NCBI RefSeq assembly: GCF_001865575.2
Contig: NZ_CP017562.2
Location: 1,798,001 to 1,862,000, forward strand
DNA length: 64,000 bases
Direction of reading: 5' to 3'
From: Paraburkholderia sprentiae WSM5005
GTDB lineage: Bacteria > Pseudomonadota > Gammaproteobacteria > Burkholderiales > Burkholderiaceae
Position 1 is the first letter of the stretch; each line of letters starts with the position of its first letter. A program made the translations under genes and the position numbers. Below, piece after piece: positions 18,503 through 27,197 of the stretch. The notes under the pieces were generated by a model that was not told where the DNA came from, did no database searches, and was given only the letters and a program-made list of their open reading frames with translations.

Positions 18503-19357
18503 TCAGGCCGCGGCGCGCGCGTCACGCATGTCGCGCGCCGCCTGCCGGAACGTGCCGGCAAAGAACGACACCTGATATTTGACCGCGTTCGACCAGTACT
18601 TCCATGTATGGCCACCGGGCCGCTCGGCGTAACCGTGCGGCACGCCGAGTTCGACGAGCCGCTCGTGCAGCAGGCGGTTCGACTGCACGAGCGAGTCGCT
18701 CGCGCCGCAATCGATCGTCAGCGCGATATGGTCACGGCCGAAATCTTCCGCACTCGCGACGATCGCTACGCGATTCCAGAAGTCCGCATACTGCATCGGG
18801 TCGCCGAACACACGTTCGATGCCCGGCTCACCCTCGCTGCGGCGCGGGTCCACCGCGCCGCTCATGCTGCCCGCCGCGCCGAAAGCGTCGGGCCGGTCGA
18901 GCGCAATACGTAGCGCGCCGAATCCTCCCATGCTCAAGCCCGTGATAGCGCGCGCCTGCTTCGTCGCGATCGTGCGGAAATGGCTGTCGATATAGGCGAC
19001 CACTTCGGTGCCCACGTAGGTTCCGTAGCGGCTGCGCGGGTCGACCGGGCTATCGATATACCAGCTTTCGTGCCCGCCGTCGGGCATCACCAGAATCACG
19101 TGATAGCGGTCGGCGAGCTTACCGATACGCGAATTCGCGGTCCAGTCCGTGTAATCGCCGCCGGAGCCGTGCAGCACGTAGACGACCGGAAAGCGCGGCG
19201 CCTGGCTGCCACGCGCGTATTGGTCGGGCAGCACGACGGTTGCTTCGAACGTGCGATGCATCGCCGCGCTCGGAATATTGACGACGCGCGACTGGAACGC
19301 CCACGTCGGCGGGGCGATCAGCATCAAAATAAGCCAGAACGTATGGACTGGGTTCAT
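18503..19357 (-). CDS. Secreted esterase, S-formylglutathione hydrolase-like fold
   Basis: 284-aa alpha/beta hydrolase with a signal peptide (about 1-20, cut after PPTWA). The family signature runs FPVVYVLHGSGGDYTDW (57-73), nucleophile Ser142 in GLSMGGFGALR, an Asp in TIDCGASDSL and His in GGHTWKYW. The similarity is to the esterase D/acetyl-xylan esterase-like group, so the substrate is probably a carbohydrate or small acyl ester outside the cytoplasm. It is convergent with the aspartate carbamoyltransferase gene, with no operon partner. Confidence 0.85.
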   Translation of the reverse strand: MNPVHTFWLILMLIAPPTWAFQSRVVNIPSAAMHRTFEATVVLPDQYARGSQAPRFPVVYVLHGSGGDYTDWTANSRIGKLADRYHVILVMPDGGHESWYIDSPVDPRSRYGTYVGTEVVAYIDSHFRTIATKQARAITGLSMGGFGALRIALDRPDAFGAAGSMSGAVDPRRSEGEPGIERVFGDPMQYADFWNRVAIVASAEDFGRDHIALTIDCGASDSLVQSNRLLHERLVELGVPHGYAERPGGHTWKYWSNAVKYQVSFFAGTFRQAARDMRDARAAA

Positions 19358-19502
19358 GGTGGATCGCCCTTGCGCTTGCTTACGGCTGCTTACATTCGTC
19401 AGGCATCCGAAGAAAACCGCCCCGGTATGCCTCGGCCTATGTCCGTCGACGACTCTAGCAATGGCGACTTACAACCAAATTTCAGCGAAACATACGTTCC
19501 AG

Positions 19503-20327
19503 TCAGGCTTCAGTCGCTTCGTCCGCTTCCGTTGCTGTCTCTACGCCCTCATCGTCGACGTGTGCGGCAAATCCCACCCGCCCCGGCGCGAGGTCGTCCC
19601 GCAATGTGAGCGCGGGAATCGCATACGCGCCGCCATTCTGCGGCCGGAACGCGATCGGCGGCGTCGTCCACAGAGCGTCGAGCCGCCGCCCGAGCGCATC
19701 GCTGAGCTCGGCGTACTTCGCCTCGTCGACGCGGCTCGCGCGATAGACGACGAACGGCGGCAATACATCGAAGCCAGGGTAATACAGCACGCCGTGCTGA
19801 ATGGGGAACAGCACGTCGTCGATCGGACCGTTGATGCCGCGTGCGCTGTAGTGCGACTCCCAGCCGCCCGTCGTGACGACCAGCATCGCGCGCTTGCCCG
19901 CGAAACGGCCCTCGCCATAACGCTCGCCCCAGCGCGCATCGGAATGCTCGCCGACGCCATACGCGAGACCGTAGGCATAGACGCGCTCCACCCAGCCCTT
20001 CATGATTGCCGGCATCGAGAACCACCACAGCGGAAACTGCAGGATCACCGCATCGGCCCACGTCAGCTTGTCCTGTTCTCGCGCGATGTCTTCGCTCTGC
20101 AAGCCGTTTTCGAACGCATGCTTCGATTCGAGCGATGGAAAGAAACGCTCGCCGTTGTGACGCTCGCTGCTATCGTTTGCATCGAGTGACGCTTTCCAAT
20201 TCATCGCGTACAGATCGGACAGCTGGACCGTGTGGCCGGCGCGTTCCAGATGCCGGACCGTGAAGTCCTTCAGCGAACCGTTCAACGATTTCGGTTCGGG
20301 ATGCGCATAGATGATAAGCACGTTCAT
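19503..20327 (-). CDS. NAD(P)H:quinone oxidoreductase-like flavoprotein
   Basis: 274-aa flavodoxin-fold protein of the NQO1/KefF-like family (Flavodoxin_2). Residues 1-12 (MNVLIIYAHPEP) begin the FMN/FAD-binding strand. FPLWWFSMPAIMKGWVERV and the TTGGWESHYS segment are the usual flavin-site motifs. It carries out two-electron reduction of quinones or nitro compounds with NAD(P)H. The start at 20327 has AAGGT upstream; the longer frame is antisense to the next regulator's promoter. It is divergent from a LysR gene that probably controls it. Confidence 0.88.
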   Translation of the reverse strand: MNVLIIYAHPEPKSLNGSLKDFTVRHLERAGHTVQLSDLYAMNWKASLDANDSSERHNGERFFPSLESKHAFENGLQSEDIAREQDKLTWADAVILQFPLWWFSMPAIMKGWVERVYAYGLAYGVGEHSDARWGERYGEGRFAGKRAMLVVTTGGWESHYSARGINGPIDDVLFPIQHGVLYYPGFDVLPPFVVYRASRVDEAKYAELSDALGRRLDALWTTPPIAFRPQNGGAYAIPALTLRDDLAPGRVGFAAHVDDEGVETATEADEATEA

Positions 20328-20378
20328 GATGGGACCTTGGTGGCTGAAAACAGTCACGATAGACATCGCCGGGGTATA

Positions 20379-20396
20379 TTGGAAATGAATTCCCAA
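20379..20396. promoter_or_regulatory. Imperfect palindrome between quinone reductase and LysR genes
   Basis: TTGGAAATGAATTCCCAA is an imperfect inverted repeat (TTGG...CCAA ends, 7 of 9 pairs) in the 70-base divergent spacer. It fits a LysR-type recognition site serving both genes. It touches the ATG at 20398, which hints that the true LysR start may be slightly downstream. Confidence 0.4.
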
Positions 20397-20397
20397 C

Positions 20398-21306
20398 ATG
20401 TCAGGTATTGCGGTGGTTAATCTCAGAAGGCTCGATCTCAACCTCCTGGTCACGCTCGACGTGCTGCTCGAAGAGCACAACGTGACCCGTGCCGCCGAAC
20501 GGCTGAGCTTGTCTCAGCCGTCGGTCAGTGTTCATCTGGCGAAACTGCGCGACGTGTTCGGCGATCCGCTGCTGTTGCCTGGACCGCGCGGCATGCGGCC
20601 CACCGCGAAAGCGCAGGCGTTGCGCGAGCCGTTACGCGAAGCGCTCGACGCGCTGCAACGCGCGGTCGCGCCCACCAAGCCGTTCGATCCAGCCGCGGCG
20701 ACGCAAACCTGGCGCATTGCCGCAACGGACTACGCGGAGTCGACGATCATCCTGCCGATGCTCGCCGGTCTACGCGCGGTGGCCCCCGGCACGCGTCTCG
20801 CGATCGTCGAGGCGGCGCCGCCGCGGCTCGCGCGCCAGGCTGAGTTGGGCGACATCGATATCGGCTTTCATACGAGCGAAGGCGCGCCCGAAGGCTTGCG
20901 CCGCCGCGTGCTGTTTGCCGAGCGCTATGTGCTGGTCGGCCGCGCGGGTCATCCGAAGCTGAAGCGCCGGCCCTCCCTGGCGCAGTTCTGCAAGCTCGAA
21001 CACGTGATCGTGTCGCCCGACGGCGGCGGTTTTGTCGGCGTCACCGACGAGACGCTCGCGAAGGTGGGGCTTGCGCGCAAGGTCGTGCTGTCAGTGCCGC
21101 ACTTCCTGTTCATGCAATCGGTGCTCGCCAGCACGGATCTCGTGGGAATGCTGCCCGCACGCCTCGTGCGCGGCTCGCACGCGCTGCGGATGGTCGAGCC
21201 ACCTGTCGAGGTGCCGGGCTATGAGATGGCGATGCTATGGCACGAGCGGGTGCATCGCGATCCCGGACATCAATGGTTGCGGGAGTTCATTGCGGCATCG
21301 ATTTGA
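20398..21306 (+). CDS. LysR family transcriptional regulator
   Basis: 302-aa LysR protein. The winged HTH lies at about 12-65 (LVTLDVLLEEHNVTRAAERLSLSQPSVSVHLAKL), matching the NodD/SyrM-like LysR subgroup, and the effector-binding domain at about 95-295. It is divergent from the quinone reductase. The first six residues before VVNLRRLDLNLL are not typical, so a GTG at 20413 is an alternative start. The effector is probably a quinone or aromatic (inference from the neighbour). Confidence 0.88.
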   Translation: MSGIAVVNLRRLDLNLLVTLDVLLEEHNVTRAAERLSLSQPSVSVHLAKLRDVFGDPLLLPGPRGMRPTAKAQALREPLREALDALQRAVAPTKPFDPAAATQTWRIAATDYAESTIILPMLAGLRAVAPGTRLAIVEAAPPRLARQAELGDIDIGFHTSEGAPEGLRRRVLFAERYVLVGRAGHPKLKRRPSLAQFCKLEHVIVSPDGGGFVGVTDETLAKVGLARKVVLSVPHFLFMQSVLASTDLVGMLPARLVRGSHALRMVEPPVEVPGYEMAMLWHERVHRDPGHQWLREFIAASI

Positions 21307-21333
21307 GCCACGCCGCAATGTCTAAGCCGACCC

Positions 21334-22209
21334 TCAGCCCTTTTCAGCGCCGATCGCATCCAGTCGGTCGAGCACCTCGTCGCTCAGCTTCAACTGCGCC
21401 GCCTGCAGGTTTTCGCGCAGATGGCCAACCGAAGACGTGCCCGGAATCAGCAGAATGTTCGGTGCGCGATGCAAGAGCCACGCGAGCGCGATCTGCATCG
21501 GCGTCGCACCGAGCGTCTTCGCAAGCTCCGACAGTTCCGACGATTGAATCGGCGTGAAGCCACCCAACGGGAAAAACGGCACGTAGGCAATGCCCTGCTT
21601 CGCGAGCGCATCGATCAATGCGTCGTCGTGGCGATGCACCAGGTTGTAGTGGTTCTGCACACACACGATCTTCGTGATGCGCTGCGCCTCGGCAATCTGC
21701 GCGGCCGTCACGTTGCTCAGACCGACATGACGCACGAGCCCGCGCTGCTGCAGCTCGGCGAGCGCCGTGACCTGCTTTTCGATCGAGCCCTCGCTCGGCT
21801 CGTGCACGTTGCCCATCACGCGCAGGTTGACCACATCGAGCGCGTCCAGACCGAGGTTGCGCAGATTGTCGTGCACCGCGCGCTCGAGATCGGCGGGCTC
21901 CTGCGCCGGCAGCCACGCGCCGGCGCTGTCGCGCACCGCGCCCACCTTGGTGACGATCGTCAGATCGCGCGGATACGGGTACAGCGCTTCGCGGATCAGC
22001 TGATTGGTCACGTGCGGCCCGTAAAAATCGCTGGTATCGATGTGGTCGACGCCCGACGCGATCGCTTCGCGCAGCACCGCGAGCGCCGCATCGCGGTCTT
22101 TCGGCGGCCCGAACACGCCGGGGCCGGCCAGTTGCATCGCGCCATAGCCCATGCGCCGCACCGGGCGGCCGGCTAGCGCGAAGGTGTCGATGGAGCTGAA
22201 ATTCGGCAT
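21334..22209 (-). CDS. Aldo/keto reductase
   Basis: 291-aa TIM-barrel reductase. It has the catalytic set of the AKR family: Asp and Tyr in HIDTSDFYGPHV, Lys in IVTKVGAV, and LRNLGLDALDVVNLR in place of the usual His segment. NADPH-binding residues fall near IPGTSSVGHLRENLQA. The protein is of the YdhF/PdxI-like type and reduces small aldehydes or ketones. An AAGGAG ribosome site lies 6 bases before the ATG. It is divergent from a LysR gene 100 bases away. Confidence 0.88.
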   Translation of the reverse strand: MPNFSSIDTFALAGRPVRRMGYGAMQLAGPGVFGPPKDRDAALAVLREAIASGVDHIDTSDFYGPHVTNQLIREALYPYPRDLTIVTKVGAVRDSAGAWLPAQEPADLERAVHDNLRNLGLDALDVVNLRVMGNVHEPSEGSIEKQVTALAELQQRGLVRHVGLSNVTAAQIAEAQRITKIVCVQNHYNLVHRHDDALIDALAKQGIAYVPFFPLGGFTPIQSSELSELAKTLGATPMQIALAWLLHRAPNILLIPGTSSVGHLRENLQAAQLKLSDEVLDRLDAIGAEKG

Positions 22210-22311
22210 GACGTTCTCCTTAAGTGATGAGCGGCAGTATCCCGGAATTGCGTTGTTGAATAAACGGGTCTAACGTGTACGGGTTGTTCAAAATTCTGCA
22301 CAGTCAATCTA

Positions 22312-23238
22312 ATGGAACTGAACGATCTGGCCGCCTTCGTCTCGGTCGCCCGCGCCGGGGGCTTTCGCGATGCGGCGCGCGTGAGCGGGGTGTCGGCGTC
22401 GAGTCTGAGCGTCGCGGTGCGGCGCCTCGAAACCAGGCTCGGGTTGCGGCTGCTGAACCGCACCACGCGCAGCGTCGCGCCGACCGAAGCCGGGCTGCGT
22501 CTGATCGAGAAGCTGACGCCGCTGTTTGGCGAAATGGAAGCGGCGCTCGATGTGCTGAACGGCTTTCGCGACAAGCCGACCGGCACGCTCAAGCTCAATG
22601 TGCCGTCGAGCGTCGCGCGCATCGTGCTGCCCGACGTGCTCGCGCGCTTTCTGAAGAAGTACCCGGATATTCGCATCGAAGTGGTGGTCGAGGATGGCTT
22701 CGTCGATGTGCTGTCGATCGGCTGCGATGCGGGCATTCGCTACGACGAACGCCTCGAGCAGGACATGATCGCGGTGCCGATCGGCGCGCGCGTGCAGCGC
22801 TTCGCGACCGCGGCGTCGCCCGCGTATCTCGACGCACATGGCCGCCCCGGGCATCCCAGCGAACTGCTCGCGCATGCATGCCTGCGCGGACAATTCGCGA
22901 GTGGCGCGATGCCGACGTGGTACTTCGAGCGCGATGGCGAACTGCTGCAAGTGAATCCGACCGGACCGCTGCTGGTGCGGCCGGGCGCCGCGATCGACCT
23001 CGCGGTCAGCGGTGCGATCGCGGGCCTCGGCATTGTCCATCTGTTCGAAGAGATGCTGCGGCCGCATCTGGACAGCGGCGCGCTCGAAGCGATCCTCGAA
23101 CCCTGGTGGCAGCGCTTTTCAGGGCCTTTTCTGTACTATCCGGGCCATCGTCATGTGCCCGCGCCGCTGCGCGCCTTCGTCGATTTCCTGAAGGCCGATT
23201 CAGCGGATCTCGTCAGTCATGATGTGACACGCAGTTAG
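22312..23238 (+). CDS. LysR family transcriptional regulator
   Basis: 308-aa LysR protein with HTH at about 2-60 (DLAAFVSVARAGGFRDAARVSGVSASSLSVAVRRLE) and a CrgA-like effector domain (about 90-300, with GIRYDERLEQDMIAVPIG). That subgroup commonly controls divergent oxidoreductases, and here an aldo/keto reductase gene is divergent with about 100 bases between, its probable target. The ATG at 22312 starts directly at the conserved N-terminus. Confidence 0.9.
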   Translation: MELNDLAAFVSVARAGGFRDAARVSGVSASSLSVAVRRLETRLGLRLLNRTTRSVAPTEAGLRLIEKLTPLFGEMEAALDVLNGFRDKPTGTLKLNVPSSVARIVLPDVLARFLKKYPDIRIEVVVEDGFVDVLSIGCDAGIRYDERLEQDMIAVPIGARVQRFATAASPAYLDAHGRPGHPSELLAHACLRGQFASGAMPTWYFERDGELLQVNPTGPLLVRPGAAIDLAVSGAIAGLGIVHLFEEMLRPHLDSGALEAILEPWWQRFSGPFLYYPGHRHVPAPLRAFVDFLKADSADLVSHDVTRS

Positions 23239-23520
23239 TGTGATAACGACTGCGGCAACGGCGACTCGTGCCGTATCGGCACCGTGGCGCGCAATCCCTA
23301 ACATCATGGATTGCAGACGGAATGTGCTTGCTGTCTGATGAGAGTCTTGCGAGACCTGTTACACAGACGGCAATTACGCGGATAATGACGCGGTTGCCGG
23401 CGCGCATCGGGTCGCCTGGCCGACCGACGGCGAAACAGGCTCGCGCTGCCCGCGCAAATCGAGGCGTTCGGAACCGTTCGTGCGTTTATACGTTGTCTAA
23501 ACTCCATCCCGGTATCCATC

Positions 23521-24729
23521 ATGATCGACAGACGCGTAGGCCCGCTGCGCAATTTCGCCAACTTCATCCGGGCGGAGCGCGGCCGCCTGACGCGGCAATG
23601 GATGCATGCCGTCTCTATCGACGCCCATCTCCCCGAAGCGGACAAGCTCACCTACCAGCAACTGGCCGACCACCTGCCGGAAATTCTCGAAGAACTGTGC
23701 GTCGTGCTCGATGCGGAAGATCTGGAAGGCGTCGAAACGTTGATCGAACGCGACGCGAAGAAGCACGGCAAGGTGCGCTGGCGCCAGGGTTACCGGATCG
23801 AAGAGCTGGTGCGCGAACTTGACCTCTTTCACAAGGTGCTCGCCGAAGCGCTCGAAGAATTCGTCGAACGCGACAGGACGTGCACGCGCCGCCACGAGGG
23901 CCGCGCGCGGCGCCTGATCGCCGAAGCATTCAGCGTGATTACCTATGCGTCGATCAAGGAAGTCGTCGCCGAACGCGATCGCACGATCGATGAATACACG
24001 GGGCGGCTCGAACGCGCGAATCACGAATTGACGCTCAAGCAGCGGCTGGTCGGCGATCTGTACGAATCGCGCATGCACATCACGCGCTGCGTCGCGCATG
24101 ATCTGCGCAATTTCCTCAATGCGTTTTCGATCGCGCTGCAACTGATCGAGCGAGCGCCGTCGAATGCCGATGCCGCGTTGACGCTCGCGAAGCGCCAGGC
24201 TGCAGACATGAAGCAACTGGTCGACCAGACGGTCGAGTACTCGGTCGTGCTTGGCGACTCGGCGCCGCTCGTGCTTGAAGACGTCGATTTGCGCGAGCTG
24301 TTCGACGAACTGGTCGCGTCGACGCGGCCGTCGATCGACGCGAAGGGGCTCGCGTTGCGCAGCTCATTCGACGCGACGCTGCCGATCGTCACGTCGAATC
24401 GGCTCAAGCTCAAGCAGATCGCGCTCAATCTATTGTCCAACGCGATCAAATATACGAAGTCGGGGCAGGTCGAATTCCGCTTCGCGACGCATGGCGCCGA
24501 ACACTGGTCCATGCGGGTGTCCGACAGCGGCATCGGCATTGCGCCGGCCGACGCCGAGCGCGTGTTCGACGAGTTCGAGCGCGCGGCCGGCAAGGACATT
24601 CCGGGCACCGGGCTCGGGCTCGCGATCGTCAAGGAGCTCTCCCGGGTGCTCGATGGGCAAATCGAGTTCGCGTCGTGCGAAGGCGTGGGGACCACGTTCG
24701 AAATCCGGTTTCCGTTGCGCATGCAGTGA
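23521..24729 (+). CDS. Cytosolic histidine kinase with RsbRD N-terminal domain
   Basis: 402-aa protein with no membrane segment. Residues about 15-155 match the RsbRD_N/RsbR helical sensor region (LTRQWMHAVSIDAHLPEADKLTYQQL...). A coiled coil (about 155-185) leads to the kinase: phospho-acceptor His193 in VAHDLRNFLN, N box NLLSNAIKYT, G1 SDSGIGI and G2 GTGLGLAIVK. It should autophosphorylate in response to an internal stress cue. There is no response regulator next to it, so it is an orphan kinase. The 282 bases upstream hold no gene I can support. Confidence 0.88.
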   Translation: MIDRRVGPLRNFANFIRAERGRLTRQWMHAVSIDAHLPEADKLTYQQLADHLPEILEELCVVLDAEDLEGVETLIERDAKKHGKVRWRQGYRIEELVRELDLFHKVLAEALEEFVERDRTCTRRHEGRARRLIAEAFSVITYASIKEVVAERDRTIDEYTGRLERANHELTLKQRLVGDLYESRMHITRCVAHDLRNFLNAFSIALQLIERAPSNADAALTLAKRQAADMKQLVDQTVEYSVVLGDSAPLVLEDVDLRELFDELVASTRPSIDAKGLALRSSFDATLPIVTSNRLKLKQIALNLLSNAIKYTKSGQVEFRFATHGAEHWSMRVSDSGIGIAPADAERVFDEFERAAGKDIPGTGLGLAIVKELSRVLDGQIEFASCEGVGTTFEIRFPLRMQ

Positions 24730-24810
24730 GCCGATCCATCGCTTGATCCCTCTGCATACCGCTCGCTTGCCCGAGCAACGCCGCATGCGTCTGGACGCGC
24801 TGCCGACCGT

Positions 24811-25182
24811 TCAATGTGATTGCGGTGCAGATCTGCCCCGGCCCGCCGGTAGACACTCGCTCATCGCACCGTTACGCTCGCTCAATCCACGCACGACCAT
24901 CTCGGACGATTTGCCGTCACGCCGCGCGAGTTCGGCCAGATCGAGCAACGCGGCGTAGCGCGCGGAACAGTCGCTCGCTGCGCGGGTGGCGGGAGTCGCG
25001 CGAAGGTCGTCGGTTCGCTCGAGGTACGCGTTTAGCGCCAGCAGTGTTGCAATCATGATCGTCGCCAGCGCAGCCGCGTTACCGAGCGCGCGCCATGCAG
25101 CCACGCCGGCTCCCGGGTAGCGCATCGCGCGACGGGATCGCCATGCTTCGACGCAGGTTCGGATTCGCATCGCCGCGCTCAT
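24811..25182 (-). CDS. Small membrane-anchored hypothetical protein (123 aa)
   Basis: 123-aa protein whose ATG comes two bases after the stop of the preceding repeat-protein gene (TGACGATG), so the two are translationally coupled. It has a basic N-terminus, one membrane helix (about 34-52, NAAALATIMIATLLALNAY), then a soluble part with Cys72 and helix ARYAALLDLAELARRDGKS. No known domain. It is likely anchored in the inner membrane with the C-terminal part outside. Its job is probably tied to the secreted repeat protein. Confidence 0.65.
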   Translation of the reverse strand: MSAAMRIRTCVEAWRSRRAMRYPGAGVAAWRALGNAAALATIMIATLLALNAYLERTDDLRATPATRAASDCSARYAALLDLAELARRDGKSSEMVVRGLSERNGAMSECLPAGRGRSAPQSH

Positions 25183-25184
25183 CG

Positions 25185-26177
25185 TCAGGCCCAATGCGCC
25201 GGCACCCACACGCGCCCGATCCAATGGCCCGGCACCCAGACGGCAGCACGCGGCGCGACATACACCGGACGCGGCGCGACGTACACAACCGGCGGCGGGG
25301 GCGGAGGCGCAAGCACGACCGGCGGCGCAACGTAGACCGGCGGGGCCGTCACCACGACCGGCTTCGGCGGCACGTAGACGACCGGCGGCGGCACGATGAC
25401 CGTCGCAGGCGGCGGCGCGACCACCACCGGCTTCGGCGCGACGACCACGGTCGTGCCGGTCGTCGTCCCGCCCGCGACCACCACGCCGCCTGTTACCACG
25501 GTACCGCTCGATGTCACCGTGTGGCCCTGCGTGCCGGTCACGCTGGTCGACGTCGTCACGACGCCGGGTGCGACCCGCGTCGCGGTGCCCGAGTGATAGA
25601 CGCTGTTGTCGTTCTGGCCCGCCACCGTGCCCGAGCGCGCGCAGGTCGACCCGGCGCAATTCGTCGACGCGGAATGATCGACCGTATTGCCGTTCGACCC
25701 CGTGATCGAGCCCGACGACGAGTACTGGCCCGGCGCGGTGCGCGTCACGTCGCCGGACGTCGTCGCCGTTTTGCCGTCGGGGCCGCTCAGCGTGCCGTTG
25801 TGCGAGCAGGAGCCGCCCGCGCAGCTGGTGTCGCCGGAATGCTGCACCGAATTGCCGTAGCGGCCCGTTGCGGTTCCCGAGTTCGAGAACTGGCCGGGCG
25901 CGGTGCGCGTGAGCGTGCCGGTGTTGCTCGCGAAGCCGCCATACGGACCGGCCACACCGCCCGCATGCGAGCAGCTACCGCCGCCGCAGGAGCCGGAGTG
26001 GGCGCCGTTATAGACGCCGCGCGACGTGTACGCGGTGCCGTGACCTGACCACGCGAACGCCGATGCGCTGCCGAGCGCGAATACGGCGGCGGCCGCGCCG
26101 AGCAGCGCCTTGCGCAGCGCGCGTCGCGCCACGCCGCGGCAGACCTTGTCGGAACCTGCGAACGAATGATTTTTCAC
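25185..26177 (-). CDS. Secreted repeat-rich protein with proline/valine tail
   Basis: 330-aa exported protein. A GTG start at 26177 with AAGGA upstream gives a 43-residue signal region (VFALGSASAFA). The mature part has three imperfect repeats of about 50 residues rich in Gly, Ser and Thr, with paired Cys (SCSH...CAGG) and recurring TRTAPGQ and NSGT motifs. A Pro/Val-rich spacer of about 90 residues (PKPVVVAPPP, YVPPKP) follows, ending in VWVPGHWIGRVWVPAHWA, like the YXWQPGHW outer-surface motif. It resembles cell-surface or adhesin-like spacer proteins; function unknown. It is coupled to the 123-aa membrane protein gene. Confidence 0.75.
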   Translation of the reverse strand: MKNHSFAGSDKVCRGVARRALRKALLGAAAAVFALGSASAFAWSGHGTAYTSRGVYNGAHSGSCGGGSCSHAGGVAGPYGGFASNTGTLTRTAPGQFSNSGTATGRYGNSVQHSGDTSCAGGSCSHNGTLSGPDGKTATTSGDVTRTAPGQYSSSGSITGSNGNTVDHSASTNCAGSTCARSGTVAGQNDNSVYHSGTATRVAPGVVTTSTSVTGTQGHTVTSSGTVVTGGVVVAGGTTTGTTVVVAPKPVVVAPPPATVIVPPPVVYVPPKPVVVTAPPVYVAPPVVLAPPPPPPVVYVAPRPVYVAPRAAVWVPGHWIGRVWVPAHWA

Positions 26178-26405
26178 GGTATGTCCTTGCTGGATTCGGG
26201 CCACTTGCGTCACTGCCGCGTGGCGACGAACGGACTATAGAAGGACACACCGCGGAAATCATCACGGAAGATATGTCGCGCGGTTTCACCGCGATGCGCG
26301 CCCGTCAGGCAAGGCTTAGCGGGCATTTGGCGGGAGCCGCGACATATTTCGACATACTGTGCTTAGCGAACGCGGCCGCACGACCACTGCCGCGCCCTTC
26401 CCCCG

Positions 26406-26984
26406 TCACTGCCCGACCGGTGTCACCTGCACGGCGGCGGCCGACACGAACGCCGCGTGCACGGTATCGCCGACCTTCATGTCGCGCAGATCCACATCGG
26501 GCGCGGCTTCGAAGGTCTGCGTCTGATACGCGCCGCGCAGCGTGACGAGGCGCTGCTTGCGATCGATCTTCAGTACGGTCGCGAACACCTCGGTCTGCCG
26601 CGCCGCCTCGTACCCGCCCGACGCCGGCCTGTAGCTCTGTCTGTCGGCCCGCTCGCGAATCCCCTTGCCCGCGCCGCTTGCCTTGTCGACTTTGGTGAGC
26701 AACGCATTCTTGTACAGCACGTCGACGCGATCGCCGATCTTCAGCTGATCGAAGGCGGCAACCTGCTGGCCGACGAGTACGATCGCGACGTCGCCGTGCG
26801 GGCCCTTCAGTGTCAGCGAGCGGTTGCCCGCATCGATGGCGACGATCTCCGCCGTCATATGCACCGGCTGCGCCGCGCTCAGCACCGCTTGCGCGGTGCT
26901 CGCCATGTCGTCCTGGGCGCGCGCCGGCGAGGCCGCGGCCGCCACCGCGACGACCCATGCTGCAGCTAGCGTCGCTGTTCTCAT
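26406..26984 (-). CDS. Periplasmic hypothetical protein with two tandem repeats
   Basis: 192-aa protein with a signal peptide (about 1-24, cut after SPARA) and a GGAGA ribosome site. The mature part consists of two related units of about 55 residues: EIVAIDAGNRSLTLKGPHG...LKIGDRVDVLYKNA and TVLKIDRKQRLVTLRGAYQ...MKVGDTVHAAFVSA. Each looks like a small beta-barrel, joined by a basic linker. No Pfam-type family is recognised with confidence. Neighbours give no clear functional link. Confidence 0.7.
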   Translation of the reverse strand: MRTATLAAAWVVAVAAAASPARAQDDMASTAQAVLSAAQPVHMTAEIVAIDAGNRSLTLKGPHGDVAIVLVGQQVAAFDQLKIGDRVDVLYKNALLTKVDKASGAGKGIRERADRQSYRPASGGYEAARQTEVFATVLKIDRKQRLVTLRGAYQTQTFEAAPDVDLRDMKVGDTVHAAFVSAAAVQVTPVGQ

Positions 26985-27128
26985 CCGCGTTCTCCTCGAG
27001 CAAGGCTTCAAGACGGCTTGACGGTCGGTCATGCGCGCCGCGCGCAATCGCTTCGCGCCCCGCAGCATTCATGCCCGCGCATCGACATCCGCCCTTCGAA
27101 CCGCGACAGCAAACAGTATGATGCGGCT

Positions 27129-27197
27129 ATGTCGCATCTGAGTGAACACAAAGACGACTGATTGAAGCGCATTCGCCGTTATTCGAAGTGGGTTTCT
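27129..27197 (+). pseudogene. dmeR: Probable remnant of DmeR metal-sensing repressor gene
   Basis: A short frame starting at ATG 27129 reads MSHLSEHKDD then TGA. If the stop is ignored, the frame continues LKRIRRYSKW into the exporter gene. The start strongly resembles the N-terminus of DmeR/RcnR-CsoR-type repressors (MSHxxxHKDxLLxRVRRIRGQ), which precede dmeF genes. The remaining 70 or so residues, including the metal-binding His/Cys, are missing. It looks like an internal deletion that fused the repressor's first codons to the exporter leader. Alternatively it is a chance upstream frame. Confidence 0.4.

Noticed and set aside
17045..18913. 622-aa plus-strand frame overlapping the aspartate carbamoyltransferase
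   Set aside because: Out of frame with the conserved enzyme and of shadow-like composition.
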